DNA from: Candidatus Tectomicrobia bacterium RIFCSPLOWO2_12_FULL_69_37
Lineage (GTDB): Bacteria; UBA8248
Length of the DNA stretch: 43,888 nucleotides
Assembly (NCBI GenBank): GCA_001790955.1
Contig: MGDP01000132.1
Coordinates: 1,245-45,132, forward strand
Direction: 5' to 3'
Below the pieces are notes generated by a model. The model had not been told where the DNA came from. It was given only the letters and a program-made list of their open reading frames with translations, and did not search any database. Shown in pieces: positions 1-8,260 of the stretch (position 1 is the first letter of the stretch; every line of letters begins with the position of its first letter). The position numbers and the translations under genes are program-made.

Positions 1-150
1 GGGGGCGGACGCAAGATTCGCCCCTACAGGGGGAAAACGCCCGATTCGGACACTGGAAAGGAGGTTGTCACGCGAATTAACGGGAATTAAATAGAAAAGA
101 TACCCGAAAAATATCCCTGCACTGGTCAGGCCACGGCCCGGCGGGGCGCC
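1..150. other. Left-edge non-coding stretch
   Basis: I see no gene here. It lies downstream of the minus-strand MscS gene. It is more AT-rich than its surroundings and holds a short direct repeat GAATTAA at 74-80 and 84-90. There is no hairpin with a T-run that would make a convincing terminator for the MscS gene. Confidence 0.5.
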
Positions 151-1656
151 CTAGGCTCCCTCCGGCTGGCCGGGCAAGGGCGGCTCCCCGGCCTTGGCTC
201 CGTCCCCCTGTGGAGAGCCGGCCCGGGGGGGCTTGGGCCCGGCCCAGGCGAGGGTGCGGTGGGGGAAGGGGATCTCGATGCCCCGGGCGTCGAAGGCGTT
301 CTTGATGCGGCGGTGGAACTCGCGCCGGACGGACCACTGCTTGATGGGCTGGGTCTTGAAGCGGCCCTTGATGACGACGGCGGAGTCGGCGAACTTGTCG
401 AGCCCGGCGATCTCGACGGGCTCCAGGATCGTGCTGCTCCATTCGGGGTCCGTGCGCATCCCCTCGGCCACCTCGCGGATGAGGGCGATGACCTCGTCCA
501 CGTTCTCCCGGTAGGCCACCCCGACCTCGAAGACGGCTTGGCTGAACTCCTTGGTGAGGTTGGTCACCACGTCGATGGCCCCGTTCGGGATGACGTGGAC
601 GTTGCCGTCGTAGTCCCGCAGGCGGACCGAGCGCAAGTTGAAGCCCTCGACGAGGCCGCCGATGCCCTTCACCTGCACCACGTCCCCGACGGCGATGTTG
701 TTCTCGAGCAGCATGAAGACGCCCGTGATCACGTCCTTGACCAGGGACTGGGCCCCGAAGCCCACGGCGAGGCCGAGAATCCCGGCGCCGGCCAGGATGG
801 GGCTCACGTTCACCCCCAGGTGGGAGAGGATGCCGACGCCCGCGGCGGAGATGACGGCCCACCGGAAGATCGACAGCGCCAGGGGCAGGAGGGTGCGCTG
901 CTGGGGGGTGGGGGCGCGGCGGTTGCCCTCCGGGTCCTTCCGCCGGAAGAGAAAATACTCCACGGCGGCGCGGGCGGCCTCGATGCAGGCCACGGCCACG
1001 GCAGCCGTCACGGCGATGCCCAGGAGGCTCCTCAGCAGGCCCAGGCCCGCCTCGGAGAGCAGGACGGCCAGGGCCGGCAGCCCCCAGGCGTCCAGCGCGA
1101 GGAGGGAGGCCGCGGCCCACACGAGGGCGGCGAGGGCGGTGACGGCGAAGGGCGCGTAGAGATGCACCTTCCGCTCGGCGCCGGGGGCCAGGGCCCTGAG
1201 GCGCCCGCTCCAGGCAAGGAGCCGCGCCGCGCCCCGGCGGATCAGGCGGACCAGGATGAGGGCCGCGGCCAGGATGAGAGCAGTGAGGGCGAGCGCCTTG
1301 GTGAGGAAGCGGAGAAGAGCGCGGAGATCCCCCCGCCAGAAGGGGGAGGAAGCCAGGCCGCCCCGGAGGGTTTCCCCCAGGGCGCGCATCATCTCGGCGA
1401 AGAAGCTGTTGAGGGCGGATGGCGCTCCGGCCGGAGAGGCGGAGGGGCCCTTCTGGGCCTCCAGGAGGAGCTTGAGCTGGCGGACGAGGGCCTCGCGCTC
1501 GGCGGGGCTCTCGATTCGCCGGATCAGGGCCTCGACCTCCTGCCGAGAGGGAGAGCCTTCCTTGGCCGGGGCGGGAGCCGCGGCCGCCATCAGGGGGAAG
1601 GCGAGCGCGAGCGCCGCGGCGCAGGCCGCCCGCCAAGGGGGCCGAATCGCCGGCAT
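151..1656 (-). CDS. MscS-family mechanosensitive ion channel
   Basis: This 501-residue protein is an inner-membrane channel that should open under membrane tension and release solutes after osmotic downshock. Residues 1 to about 27 look like a cleavable signal peptide ending in an Ala-rich stretch. A soluble helical segment (about 35-70) follows, then hydrophobic segments near 119-138, 166-188, 195-226 and 258-280. The pore helix and beta domain are clear: LAGAGILGLAVGFGAQSL at about 288-305, then ENNIAVGDVV and VHVIPNGAI, all hallmarks of the MscS core. At 501 residues it is longer than E. coli MscS (286), matching the larger family members with extra N-terminal helices. The ATG is preceded by AGGAG at a rather long distance. 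The gene stands alone, downstream of a terminated binding-protein gene. The family call is firm; ion preference cannot be read. Confidence 0.93.
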   Translation of the reverse strand: MPAIRPPWRAACAAALALAFPLMAAAAPAPAKEGSPSRQEVEALIRRIESPAEREALVRQLKLLLEAQKGPSASPAGAPSALNSFFAEMMRALGETLRGGLASSPFWRGDLRALLRFLTKALALTALILAAALILVRLIRRGAARLLAWSGRLRALAPGAERKVHLYAPFAVTALAALVWAAASLLALDAWGLPALAVLLSEAGLGLLRSLLGIAVTAAVAVACIEAARAAVEYFLFRRKDPEGNRRAPTPQQRTLLPLALSIFRWAVISAAGVGILSHLGVNVSPILAGAGILGLAVGFGAQSLVKDVITGVFMLLENNIAVGDVVQVKGIGGLVEGFNLRSVRLRDYDGNVHVIPNGAIDVVTNLTKEFSQAVFEVGVAYRENVDEVIALIREVAEGMRTDPEWSSTILEPVEIAGLDKFADSAVVIKGRFKTQPIKQWSVRREFHRRIKNAFDARGIEIPFPHRTLAWAGPKPPRAGSPQGDGAKAGEPPLPGQPEGA

Positions 1657-1781
1657 CGTCCGTGTCTCCTCTGGCGGCGGATGGGAGCGGGAAGGAGAGC
1701 CCTCGGGCGGGCCGTTTCGCGGCGCGGTTCACCGCATGGGGTGGGGACGGCCTGAGGCGGCGGGGCCCTTTCCGGAGGAGT

Positions 1782-1810
1782 GCTAGAACCCGAACGGTTT
1801 TCATTGTAAA
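1782..1810 (-). promoter_or_regulatory. Possible sigma-70 promoter for the MscS gene
   Basis: TTTACA and TCTAGC are separated by 17 bases on the minus strand, about 125 bases before the MscS start. The -35 is a 5/6 match but the -10 only 3/6, so this is weak. The rest of the 1657-1904 gap shows no gene. Confidence 0.25.
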
Positions 1811-1904
1811 GGCAGCCGCTTCGCGGGGCAAAGGGGGGACGGAGGGGGGCTGGAGAGGACAGGGGACCTCCGGGGATGCGGGGCGGGGGCGAGCGGGCGG
1901 GATG

Positions 1905-1940
1905 AAAAAAAGCCGGGGCGGGGTGGCCCCCGCCCCGGCT
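1905..1940 (-). terminator. Rho-independent terminator of the binding-protein gene
   Basis: Reading the minus strand there is a perfect 13-bp GC-rich stem (AGCCGGGGCGGGG with its complement), a four-base loop and then a run of T. It starts 16 bases after the stop codon of the solute-binding protein. It is the clearest intrinsic terminator in the window. Confidence 0.95.
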
Positions 1941-1956
1941 GGAGCGCTGCCGGCGG

Positions 1957-2976
1957 CTAGACGCCGAACTTCTTGCGGAACATCTCCTGGATCTCCTTCG
2001 ACTTCGCCTTCACCTCGTCCGGGGTGGAGTCGATGAGCTTGAGGCCGTCGAGGGAGGGGAGCCCCGCGGGGTACTTGACCGACGGGTGGCCGACGTGGAG
2101 GCCCTGATCCACGAGCAGCTGCTGGGCCTCCTGGCTGAAGAGGAAGTCGGTGAACACCTGGGCGGCGTTCGGGTGGGGCGCCTTCTTGAGGACCGCGTGG
2201 GGCGAGGAGATGAGGGCCACGCCCTCCTTGGGGAGGACCATCTTGATGGGCTCGCCCTTCTTGATGTCGCCGAAGGTGTTGTAGGCGGCGGTGCCGGCCA
2301 CGGCGTGGGCTTCGCCGCGGGCGACCAGCGGGATGACGGCCACGGCGGACTGGACGATCTTGGGCTTGAGGGCCGCCATCTTGTCGTAGTAGCCCCACCC
2401 GTGGAGCTTGAGGATGGAGAGCATCCCCACCGTGATCACCCCGCTGTAGGCCGGGTGGGCGTGGGCCAGCAGGCCGTTCCAGCGGGGCTTGAGGAGGTCG
2501 GTCCAGGTCTGGGGAGCGTCCTCGGGCTTGACGAGCTTGGTGTTGTAGGCGAGCACGTAGACGCTCGCCCGGAGGATGTTCCAGGCGCCGTCCGGGGTGA
2601 AGAAGGAGGGGTTGAACTTCTCGCTGCCCTGGAACTTGTAGGGGCGCAGGTGGTCCTTCTTCAGGTTGACGAAGTGGCCGATGTTCGAGGTGTGGAGGAC
2701 GTCGGCCTTGAAGACGCCGCCCTTGGCCTCCTGGAGGTAGCGCTGGTAGAGCTTCCCCGAGCCGTCGCGGTGGAGGACGCAGGTGACCCCCAGCTTCTTG
2801 TCGTTGAACTGCTTGCAGACCTTCTGGGCGACGGAGAGGGAGAGCGAGGAGTACCACATCACCTCGCCTTCCTTCTTCGCGGCCTGCATGTCCGCGGCCT
2901 CCGGGACGGCGGGGGCGAGGAGCCCCCACGCGGCGACGGCGGCCAGCAAGCCTTGTGCGGCGCGTCCGAGCGTCAT
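1957..2976 (-). CDS. Periplasmic iron(III)-type ABC solute-binding protein
   Basis: This is a 339-residue extracellular binding protein of the type 2 periplasmic fold, closest in style to FbpA/AfuA iron(III)-binding proteins. It has a signal peptide (MTLGRAAQGLLAAVAAWGLL, cleaved near PEAADMQ). The mature start, with EVMWYSSLS, and the segments YNTKLVKPEDAPQTWTDLL and PRWNGLLAHAHPAYSG are typical of the family. I place the start at the ATG at 2976, not at the ORF-track start, because AGGGAGGAG precedes it and the signal peptide begins there. No permease or ATPase gene is adjacent, and the gene ends in its own terminator, so it is an orphan receptor. The ligand is uncertain: iron is the usual one, but phosphonate- or thiamine-type ligands occur in related proteins. 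Confidence 0.87.
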   Translation of the reverse strand: MTLGRAAQGLLAAVAAWGLLAPAVPEAADMQAAKKEGEVMWYSSLSLSVAQKVCKQFNDKKLGVTCVLHRDGSGKLYQRYLQEAKGGVFKADVLHTSNIGHFVNLKKDHLRPYKFQGSEKFNPSFFTPDGAWNILRASVYVLAYNTKLVKPEDAPQTWTDLLKPRWNGLLAHAHPAYSGVITVGMLSILKLHGWGYYDKMAALKPKIVQSAVAVIPLVARGEAHAVAGTAAYNTFGDIKKGEPIKMVLPKEGVALISSPHAVLKKAPHPNAAQVFTDFLFSQEAQQLLVDQGLHVGHPSVKYPAGLPSLDGLKLIDSTPDEVKAKSKEIQEMFRKKFGV

Positions 2977-3061
2977 GACTTCTCCTCCCTGCGGGCGCCC
3001 CCGTCCGGGGCGGCAGTCGATCATAGGGGCCGGCGTTTCCCAGGCGTCTTGCGGAGGAGCG

Positions 3062-3070
3062 ATTTTAGCA
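3062..3070 (-). promoter_or_regulatory. Extended -10 promoter for the binding-protein gene
   Basis: TGCTAAAAT on the minus strand is an extended -10 element (TGn plus a 5/6 hexamer). It lies about 85 bases before the ATG at 2976 in an otherwise GC-rich gap. No good -35 is present at 16-18 bases, which extended -10 promoters can tolerate. Confidence 0.45.
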
Positions 3071-3139
3071 CGAGATGGGGCGGAAATCCCGGTCTTTCTG
3101 CGGGTGTGGAAGGGGGCGGCCCGGACGGGGTTCCAGGCC

Positions 3140-3490
3140 CTACCTTCCCCGCCAGATGAGCACGCCGATCACGGCCAGGAGCACTCCCACCCCCAGCCAG
3201 AGGAGCTGGCCCTCGGCGCGCAGGAAGTGGTGCCACTCCTCGCGGGCCTCCTCGCTCATGGCCTCCTGCCGGGAGTCCCCGGCGGGGCCCTCCGCCCCGC
3301 CGGACCTCTCCTCTTCCCGCAGCCGGGCGCGGGCCTGGGCCGTCCAGTTGAGGAGGGCGAAATAGAGCAGGAAGAGGGCGAGGGCGCCGATGCCCGTCAG
3401 GCGGGCCGCGATGTGGCCCCCGAAGACCCAGCTCCCCAGGGCGACGCCCACGAGGGCGAGGAGGAAGAAGGGAGCGCAGCCGGTGATCAT
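3140..3490 (-). CDS. Small hypothetical membrane protein
   Basis: I do not recognise this 116-residue protein. It has three likely membrane segments: about 5-25 (FFLLALVGVALGSWVFGG), about 31-50 (LTGIGALALFLLYFALLNW) and about 93-113 (LLWLGVGVLLAVIGVLIW). Between the last two is a charged, Glu/Arg-rich loop of about 40 residues. The ATG lies three bases after the plsY stop, so it is probably the last gene of the bamD-sigma-pgsA-plsY transcript. Codon use matches its neighbours. Its position suggests a membrane or phospholipid-related role, but that is context only. Confidence 0.6.
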   Translation of the reverse strand: MITGCAPFFLLALVGVALGSWVFGGHIAARLTGIGALALFLLYFALLNWTAQARARLREEERSGGAEGPAGDSRQEAMSEEAREEWHHFLRAEGQLLWLGVGVLLAVIGVLIWRGR

Positions 3491-3493
3491 CCG

Positions 3494-4120
3494 CTAGGCG
3501 CTCCCCTCTCCGCGCGTTCGGCCGAGGCGGTTCTCCTCGCCGCGGAGGAGGCGGCGGATGTTGCCGGCGTGCCGCCGGACGATGAAGCCGGCGATGAGGG
3601 CGGCGGTGACGACCGCGGGGTCGGGGTAGCCCATCACCGCCCCCGCCAGGGGCAGCGCGCAGGCGGCCAGGATCGAGCCCAGCGAGACGTAGCGCGTCGC
3701 GGCCACCGTCCCCGCGAAGACCAGGGCGGCCCACCCCGCCGGGCCGGGCATCCAGTAGAGGAAGACCCCCAGGCCCGTGGCGACCCCCTTGCCGCCCTTG
3801 AAGCCGGTGAAGGGGGAGAACATGTGGCCGAAGACCGCGCCCAGGGCGGCGGCGGGCTGGTGGAAGGGGAGGAGCGGGCTCCCGGGGGCCAGGAGAGCGG
3901 GGATCCAGGCGATGGCGAGGGTCCCCTTGAGAAGGTCCCCGGCCAGGGTCAGGAGGCCGGGCAGCCAGCCGCTCGTGCGGATGACGTTGGTGGCGCCGAT
4001 GTTCCCGCTCCCGGCGGCGCGCGGGTCGTCGAGGCCGAGGAGGCGGGTCACGAGGACCCCGGAGGGGATGGAGCCGAGGAGGGCGGCGGCCAGGAAGACG
4101 GCGAAGATGGAGAGGCTCAC
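3494..4120 (-). CDS. plsY: Acyl-phosphate:glycerol-3-phosphate acyltransferase PlsY
   Basis: PlsY transfers the acyl group of acyl-phosphate to glycerol-3-phosphate, making lysophosphatidic acid, the first membrane-bound step of phospholipid synthesis. The 208-residue protein is hydrophobic throughout, as expected for a five-helix inner-membrane enzyme. It carries the family motifs SGNIGATN near residue 38 and GFKGGKGVAT near residue 108. The ORF-track version starts far upstream in the wrong context. I use the GTG at 4120, which overlaps the pgsA stop as GTGA and gives the normal family length. It sits directly after pgsA, grouping two phospholipid genes in one operon. No recognisable Shine-Dalgarno precedes the GTG, so translation is probably coupled to pgsA. 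Confidence 0.93.
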   Translation of the reverse strand: MSLSIFAVFLAAALLGSIPSGVLVTRLLGLDDPRAAGSGNIGATNVIRTSGWLPGLLTLAGDLLKGTLAIAWIPALLAPGSPLLPFHQPAAALGAVFGHMFSPFTGFKGGKGVATGLGVFLYWMPGPAGWAALVFAGTVAATRYVSLGSILAACALPLAGAVMGYPDPAVVTAALIAGFIVRRHAGNIRRLLRGEENRLGRTRGEGSA

Positions 4121-4746
4121 GTGAATTCCCGGAGGAGCTGGCGGAAGTAGTCCGCCCCCGAGACGACCGCCACGATCATCGCCGCCCAGATGAGGAGGGT
4201 GCCCGCCGGCGGCAGCAGCTCTAGGGTCAGGAAGAGGACGGCCGCGACCTGGAGGCACATCTTCCACTTCCCGAGCCGGTTCGCCGGGACCACCTTCCCG
4301 TGCTGAAGCGCCACCGCCCGCAGCGCCGTGACCAGGAACTCCCGCCCGAGGATGACCCCGACGATCCACGCGTCCACCTCGCCCAGGGCCACCAGGGGGA
4401 GGAGGGCGGCCACCATGAGCAGCTTGTCCGCCACGGGGTCGAGGATCTCCCCCACCGGCGTGACCTGGCACCGGGCCCTTGCCAGGCGGCCGTCCAGCCA
4501 GTCGGTGAAGGCGGCGGCGGCGAAGATGAGGGCGGCGATCGCCCGGGAGAGGTAGGAGCCTTGGAGCAGGAAGAGGACCACCAGGGGCAGCATGAGGATG
4601 CGGGTCAGGGTGAGGCGGTTCGCGAGGTTGAGGGAGCGCCAGCCTTCGCTGGTGAGGAAGCGCAGGGCGGCCCCGCGCCAGCGGGTGCGCCGGGAGGCGG
4701 GGGAGGCTCCCCCGAGGGTGGGGTTGCGGGATCCGGCCGGCGCCAT
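4117..4746 (-). CDS. pgsA: CDP-diacylglycerol--glycerol-3-phosphate 3-phosphatidyltransferase PgsA
   Basis: PgsA makes phosphatidylglycerol phosphate from CDP-diacylglycerol and glycerol-3-phosphate in the inner membrane. The 209-residue protein contains the exact CDP-alcohol phosphotransferase signature DG-x2-AR-x8-G-x3-D-x3-D, read here as DGRLAR...GEILDPVAD. The run LNLANRLTLTRI before it is the usual PgsA beginning. The ATG at 4746 lies two bases after the sigma-factor stop and adds about 37 residues before that conserved start, so the true start could be somewhat later. Hydrophobic segments follow the signature. It is translationally linked to plsY. The choice of PgsA over another CDP-alcohol transferase rests on this similarity; the separate gene at 24599 is the PssA type. 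Confidence 0.88.
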   Translation of the reverse strand: MAPAGSRNPTLGGASPASRRTRWRGAALRFLTSEGWRSLNLANRLTLTRILMLPLVVLFLLQGSYLSRAIAALIFAAAAFTDWLDGRLARARCQVTPVGEILDPVADKLLMVAALLPLVALGEVDAWIVGVILGREFLVTALRAVALQHGKVVPANRLGKWKMCLQVAAVLFLTLELLPPAGTLLIWAAMIVAVVSGADYFRQLLREFT

Positions 4747-4748
4747 GG

Positions 4749-5750
4749 CTACCTCAGGTAGTCGAGCAGGGTCTTGTTCTTCGCCCGCGCGCGGAAGCGG
4801 CGGATGATCTTCTTCTCGATCTGGCGGATGCGCTCGCGCGAGAGGCCGATCCGCTGGCCGATCTCCTCGAGGGTCATTGGGTCGCCGTCGAAGCCGAAGC
4901 GAAGGCGGATGATCTCGCGCTCGCGCGGATCGAGGCCCGCGAGGAGGTCCTCGATCTCCTCCTCGAGAGAGTGCTGCACCAGGTTCTCCTCGGCGGAGAT
5001 GACGTCCTTCGCCTCGAGGAGGTCCAGGTAGCTCGTCTCCTCGCTCCCCGAGATGGGGGTGTCGAGGGAGAGGTAGTTGCGGTGGACGCGGAGGACGTTC
5101 TCGACGTCCTCCATCTTCATGCTGAGGCGCTCGGCGAGCTCCTCGGAGGAGGGCTCGCGGTCCATCTCCTGGCGTAGCCGCTGGTAGGCCTGCCCGATCT
5201 TGTGGATGAGGCCCGCCTGCTTGATCGGGAGGCGGACGGTTCCCGTGTGGTCGGCGATGGCGTGCATGATGGCCTGGCGGATCCACCAGACGGCATAGGT
5301 GATGAGCTTCACGCCGCGGTCGGGGTCGAAGCGGCGGATGGCGTGGATGAGGCCGATGTTGCCCTCGTTGATGAGGTCCTCGAGGGAGAGGCCGAAGCCC
5401 TTGTAGCGGTTCGCGACGCTCACGACGTAGCGCAGGTTGCAGCGCACGAGCCGGTTGAAGGCCTCCGTCTCCCCGGCCTTGGCCCGGACGGCCAGCTCGT
5501 GCTCCTGCTCGCGGGTGAGGATGGGGTACTGGCCGATCTCCCTGAGGTAGATGGCCAGGGTGTCTTCGCTGGGGGGGAGGGAGACGGTCTCCCGCTCCAT
5601 CTCCTCGAGAAAAGGCTCGGCCCTGGGCGCCTCCTCGGCCGGCGCCTCTTCCTCGATCTCGGGCAGGGGGGGATCGGCGGCGCGGGCCCGCTTCCTCGGC
5701 CCCCTGCGCCGGGGCTTCGGAGAGCCGGAGGCGGCCTGCTTCTTGGCCAT
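4749..5750 (-). CDS. Sigma-70 family RNA polymerase sigma factor (RpoD/RpoS-like)
   Basis: This 333-residue protein is a group 1/2-type sigma factor. After a Lys/Arg-rich tail (about 1-25) and an acidic segment (about 30-55), region 1.2 starts at about 63 (DTLAIYLREIGQYPILTREQ). Regions 2.1-2.4 span about 95-165, with LVRCNLRYVVSVANRYKG and the -10-recognition helix TYAVWWIRQAI. Region 3 lies at about 175-250. Region 4 (about 265-325) has the -35-binding helix-turn-helix TLEEIGQRIGLSRERIRQIE. There is no long region 1.1 or non-conserved insert, so RpoS-like size fits better than a classical RpoD. It lies between bamD and pgsA in one operon. Whether it is the primary sigma factor depends on what else the genome carries. 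The family call is firm; the subgroup is inference. Confidence 0.9.
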   Translation of the reverse strand: MAKKQAASGSPKPRRRGPRKRARAADPPLPEIEEEAPAEEAPRAEPFLEEMERETVSLPPSEDTLAIYLREIGQYPILTREQEHELAVRAKAGETEAFNRLVRCNLRYVVSVANRYKGFGLSLEDLINEGNIGLIHAIRRFDPDRGVKLITYAVWWIRQAIMHAIADHTGTVRLPIKQAGLIHKIGQAYQRLRQEMDREPSSEELAERLSMKMEDVENVLRVHRNYLSLDTPISGSEETSYLDLLEAKDVISAEENLVQHSLEEEIEDLLAGLDPREREIIRLRFGFDGDPMTLEEIGQRIGLSRERIRQIEKKIIRRFRARAKNKTLLDYLR

Positions 5751-5814
5751 CAGACCACCCCCGCGGCCGTCCCCTTGCCGGGGGGGCGGAGGGAGGAACC
5801 CAGGGACCCGGGCC

Positions 5815-6573
5815 TCATCGCGTGCCCGAGAGGCTGACGAGGCGCTGGTGGGCGCGCTGGGAGAGAGGGTTCGCCGGATACTCCTTGATCAGGCTCCGGT
5901 AGGCCTCGCCCGCTTTCTGGTAGCTTTCCTCCAGCATGTAGCTCTCCGCCAGGAAGAACATGGCCTCGGCGCGGAGGCCGGGCTGGTCGGCGAACTCCTT
6001 GATGACTTCCTGGAAGCGGGGGATGGCGGAAACCCGCTTGCCCTTGGTGAGGTAGAAGCGCGCGATGTGGAGGTGGTGGCGGGCCAGCTGGTCCCGCAGG
6101 GATTGGATCCTCTCCTTGGCCTGGGCGGTGAACTCGGAGCGGGGGAAGCGCCGGACCAGCTCCTGGAAGCTCTTCAGCGCGTCGCGGGTGACGGCCTGCT
6201 CCTGGTCCGGGGCCAGGATGCGGTTGTAGTCCGACATGCCGAGATAGTAGTAAGCCTGCGGCGTCTGCCGGCTGACCGGGTAGAGCTGGACGTACTCGGC
6301 GTACTGCACCCGTGCCTCGATGTACTCCTCCCCCTGGTAGTAGGAGTTGGCCAGGTTCAGGAGGGCCTCCCGCCGGTGGTTGCTGTCTGGGTACTCGCGC
6401 AGCAGGCGCTGGAAAGCTTGGCGGGCGCTCTCGTAGCGCTCTGCGCGCAGATCCTCCTGGCCCAAGAGCATGAGCTCGCCGGGCGAGGCCTTGTCGGCGG
6501 GGCGGACGGCGCAGCCCCCGGTGGAGGCGAGAAGGGCGGCGGCGAGAAGGAGAGCGGCCGGGTGCCTTCGCAT
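5815..6573 (-). CDS. bamD: Outer-membrane assembly lipoprotein BamD
   Basis: BamD is the TPR lipoprotein of the BAM complex that inserts beta-barrel proteins into the outer membrane. From the ATG at 6573 the product has 252 residues, the normal family size. It has a lipoprotein signal ending LLASTGGC with Cys21, then tandem TPR helices: YESARQAFQRLLREYPDSNHR, EEYIEARVQYAEYVQLYP, ALKSFQELVRRFPRSEF and YQKAGEAYRSLIKEYP. I reject the ORF-track start at 6675 because it lies upstream of the predicted transcription start and precedes the signal peptide by 34 residues; GGAG lies nine bases before the chosen ATG. It is first in an operon with a sigma factor and phospholipid genes. LptD, a BAM client, is encoded elsewhere in the window. 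Confidence 0.9.
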   Translation of the reverse strand: MRRHPAALLLAAALLASTGGCAVRPADKASPGELMLLGQEDLRAERYESARQAFQRLLREYPDSNHRREALLNLANSYYQGEEYIEARVQYAEYVQLYPVSRQTPQAYYYLGMSDYNRILAPDQEQAVTRDALKSFQELVRRFPRSEFTAQAKERIQSLRDQLARHHLHIARFYLTKGKRVSAIPRFQEVIKEFADQPGLRAEAMFFLAESYMLEESYQKAGEAYRSLIKEYPANPLSQRAHQRLVSLSGTR

Positions 6574-6655
6574 GCGCTTGGGCTCCATCAGGTGACAGTC
6601 ATCAGCCAAATGAGAGGAGAAACAAGAGCGGCCTGTGGACGATGGCACCACGGCG

Positions 6656-6685
6656 ATCTTAGGAGAGCAGGCCACAGGGTGTCAA
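6656..6685 (-). promoter_or_regulatory. Sigma-70 promoter of the bamD operon
   Basis: A perfect TTGACA and a TAAGAT box are separated by 18 bases on the minus strand. The predicted transcript would start near 6649, about 75 bases before the bamD ATG. This site settles the bamD start, since the longer ORF would begin upstream of the RNA. Confidence 0.75.
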
Positions 6686-6707
6686 GGAAGGCGTGATCGG
6701 GCGCCGC

Positions 6708-8195
6708 CTAGCGGCGGACGCGCAACCGGTCCCCCGGGAAGATGACGGCCGACGTGGACAGGCTGTTCCAGCGGATGAGATCCTCGGGCGAGACGCCGTA
6801 GAGGCGGGAGATGGTCCAGACGCTCTCGCCGGCCTCCACGACGTGGTGGGTTTCCCCCCGGGCGGCCGCCGCGTGCGTCTCCTCTCCGGGTTTCCCTTCT
6901 TCGCTGGGGAGGCGTACGAGGGCCCCGACGGGGAGGCGGCGGGGATCCAGGTGGAGGTTCAGCTCCAGGACCCGCGGGAGGGGGACGTTGAAGCGCTGGG
7001 CAATCGCCGAGAGGGTGTCGCCCGCGCGGATGCGGTACTGCCCGGGCGAGGGGGGCACGTCCCGGGGGGCCCTGGCCAGCTTCTGGAGGAAGAGGGCAGC
7101 CTTGCCGGCCGGGAGCTTCAGGGCGAAGCCGCCGCCCGGCGGGGAGACGCCCATCCGCAGCTCGGGGTTGAGGTCGGCGATCTCATCGATGGAGACGCCG
7201 GTGAGCTTCGAAACGGTTTTAAGCGACACCGGCCGGGGCAAGTTCGCCGCCTCGAAGCGGAGCATCGACTCGTACTCCAGCCCCGCGAAGCTGAACACCT
7301 CGGGGTTCTTCGCAATCATCATGCCCGCCAGGTACTTGCCCACGTAGTTCTTGGTCTCGACCGGCAGGTGGCGGGTCCGCGCCAGCTCCCAATAGGTCTT
7401 CCGGCCCGACGCCCGGATGGCCGACCGGATGCGGTTCTCCCCGGCGTTGTAGGCCGCGAGGGCGAGGTGCCAGTCGCCGAACTCCTGGTAGAGCTGGGCT
7501 AGGTATTGGGCGGCCGCCCGGGTGGCCTTCAGGGGTTCGCGCCGCTCGTCGAGGTAGGAATCCACCCGGAGGCCCACGCGCCGGGCGGTGCCTTCCATGA
7601 ACTGCCACGGCCCCACGGCCCCGGCCCGGGAGCGGGCCCGCAGGCTGTATCCGCTCTCGATGAGGGGCACGTAGGCGAGGTCCTCGGGCAAGCCTTCCTC
7701 TTTCAGTATCTTGCGGAAAGCCGGGAGGAAGCGCGCGCTCCGGCGCAGCCACTCCCCGAAGCGGTCGCGGCCCGGGCCGGTGAAGTAGTCGATCCAGCGC
7801 TCGACGGTCCCGTTGCGGACGACGGGCACATCGAAGGCGAAGCCCAGCACCGCCTTCCCGGCCCCGGCCGCTGGGGGAGCGGGCGAGGGCGTGTCCTCGC
7901 CGCTCTCTCCCTCGGGCACTGGCAGGTTGAGGTCATGGGGCGGAGGCGCGGGCGGCTCCTGCCTCTGGCGCAGGAGGCCCAGCTCATTGAAGGTCGGGAG
8001 TGAGGCCGGGGAAGCGAACGAGGAAAGGGGAGGGGCGGGAAGGGTGGTTCCCTCGGCGGGCGGGGGGGCCACCCGGGCCTGGCTCGTCCCGCCGGGGGCA
8101 TCCTCCCCTCCCACGAGGCCATGAGGAGCCGCCGCGCAGCCCGCCGCCAACACTCCGCAAATGAGCAGACTCGCCCGTCTTGTGCTCAGGTTCAT
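6708..8195 (-). CDS. mltD: MltD-type lytic transglycosylase lipoprotein with two LysM domains
   Basis: This enzyme cleaves the glycan strands of peptidoglycan to 1,6-anhydro ends. From the ATG at 8195 it has 495 residues. A lipoprotein signal ends LAAGC with Cys20, and a long Pro/Ala-rich linker runs to about residue 115. The SLT domain (about 166-270) contains LIESGY with the catalytic Glu near 180, then GPWQFM and AYNAGEN. Two LysM modules follow at about 392-438 (IRAGDTLSAIAQRF) and 447-495 (VEAGESVWTISRLYGV), which should bind peptidoglycan. The ORF track begins at a TTG six codons upstream; I prefer the ATG that begins a clean lipoprotein signal. It has its own promoter and lies between purF and bamD. 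MltD is the closest named family; MltD proteins vary in LysM number. Confidence 0.9.
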   Translation of the reverse strand: MNLSTRRASLLICGVLAAGCAAAPHGLVGGEDAPGGTSQARVAPPPAEGTTLPAPPLSSFASPASLPTFNELGLLRQRQEPPAPPPHDLNLPVPEGESGEDTPSPAPPAAGAGKAVLGFAFDVPVVRNGTVERWIDYFTGPGRDRFGEWLRRSARFLPAFRKILKEEGLPEDLAYVPLIESGYSLRARSRAGAVGPWQFMEGTARRVGLRVDSYLDERREPLKATRAAAQYLAQLYQEFGDWHLALAAYNAGENRIRSAIRASGRKTYWELARTRHLPVETKNYVGKYLAGMMIAKNPEVFSFAGLEYESMLRFEAANLPRPVSLKTVSKLTGVSIDEIADLNPELRMGVSPPGGGFALKLPAGKAALFLQKLARAPRDVPPSPGQYRIRAGDTLSAIAQRFNVPLPRVLELNLHLDPRRLPVGALVRLPSEEGKPGEETHAAAARGETHHVVEAGESVWTISRLYGVSPEDLIRWNSLSTSAVIFPGDRLRVRR

Positions 8196-8260
8196 CACCA
8201 TCCGCCGCGACAAAGGCCAAGAGCCTTAAAATAAAACCGGGCGAAAAAAAGAGCGGGCGA

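Noticed and set aside
61-97. Promoter-like TTGTCA-17-TAAATA on the plus strand at the left edge
   Set aside because: The -10 matches only 3/6 and no plus-strand gene follows.
77-2929. 950-residue minus-strand ORF
   Set aside because: It runs out of frame through the MscS and binding-protein genes and has the Arg/Pro/Gly-rich composition typical of shadow ORFs in GC-rich DNA.
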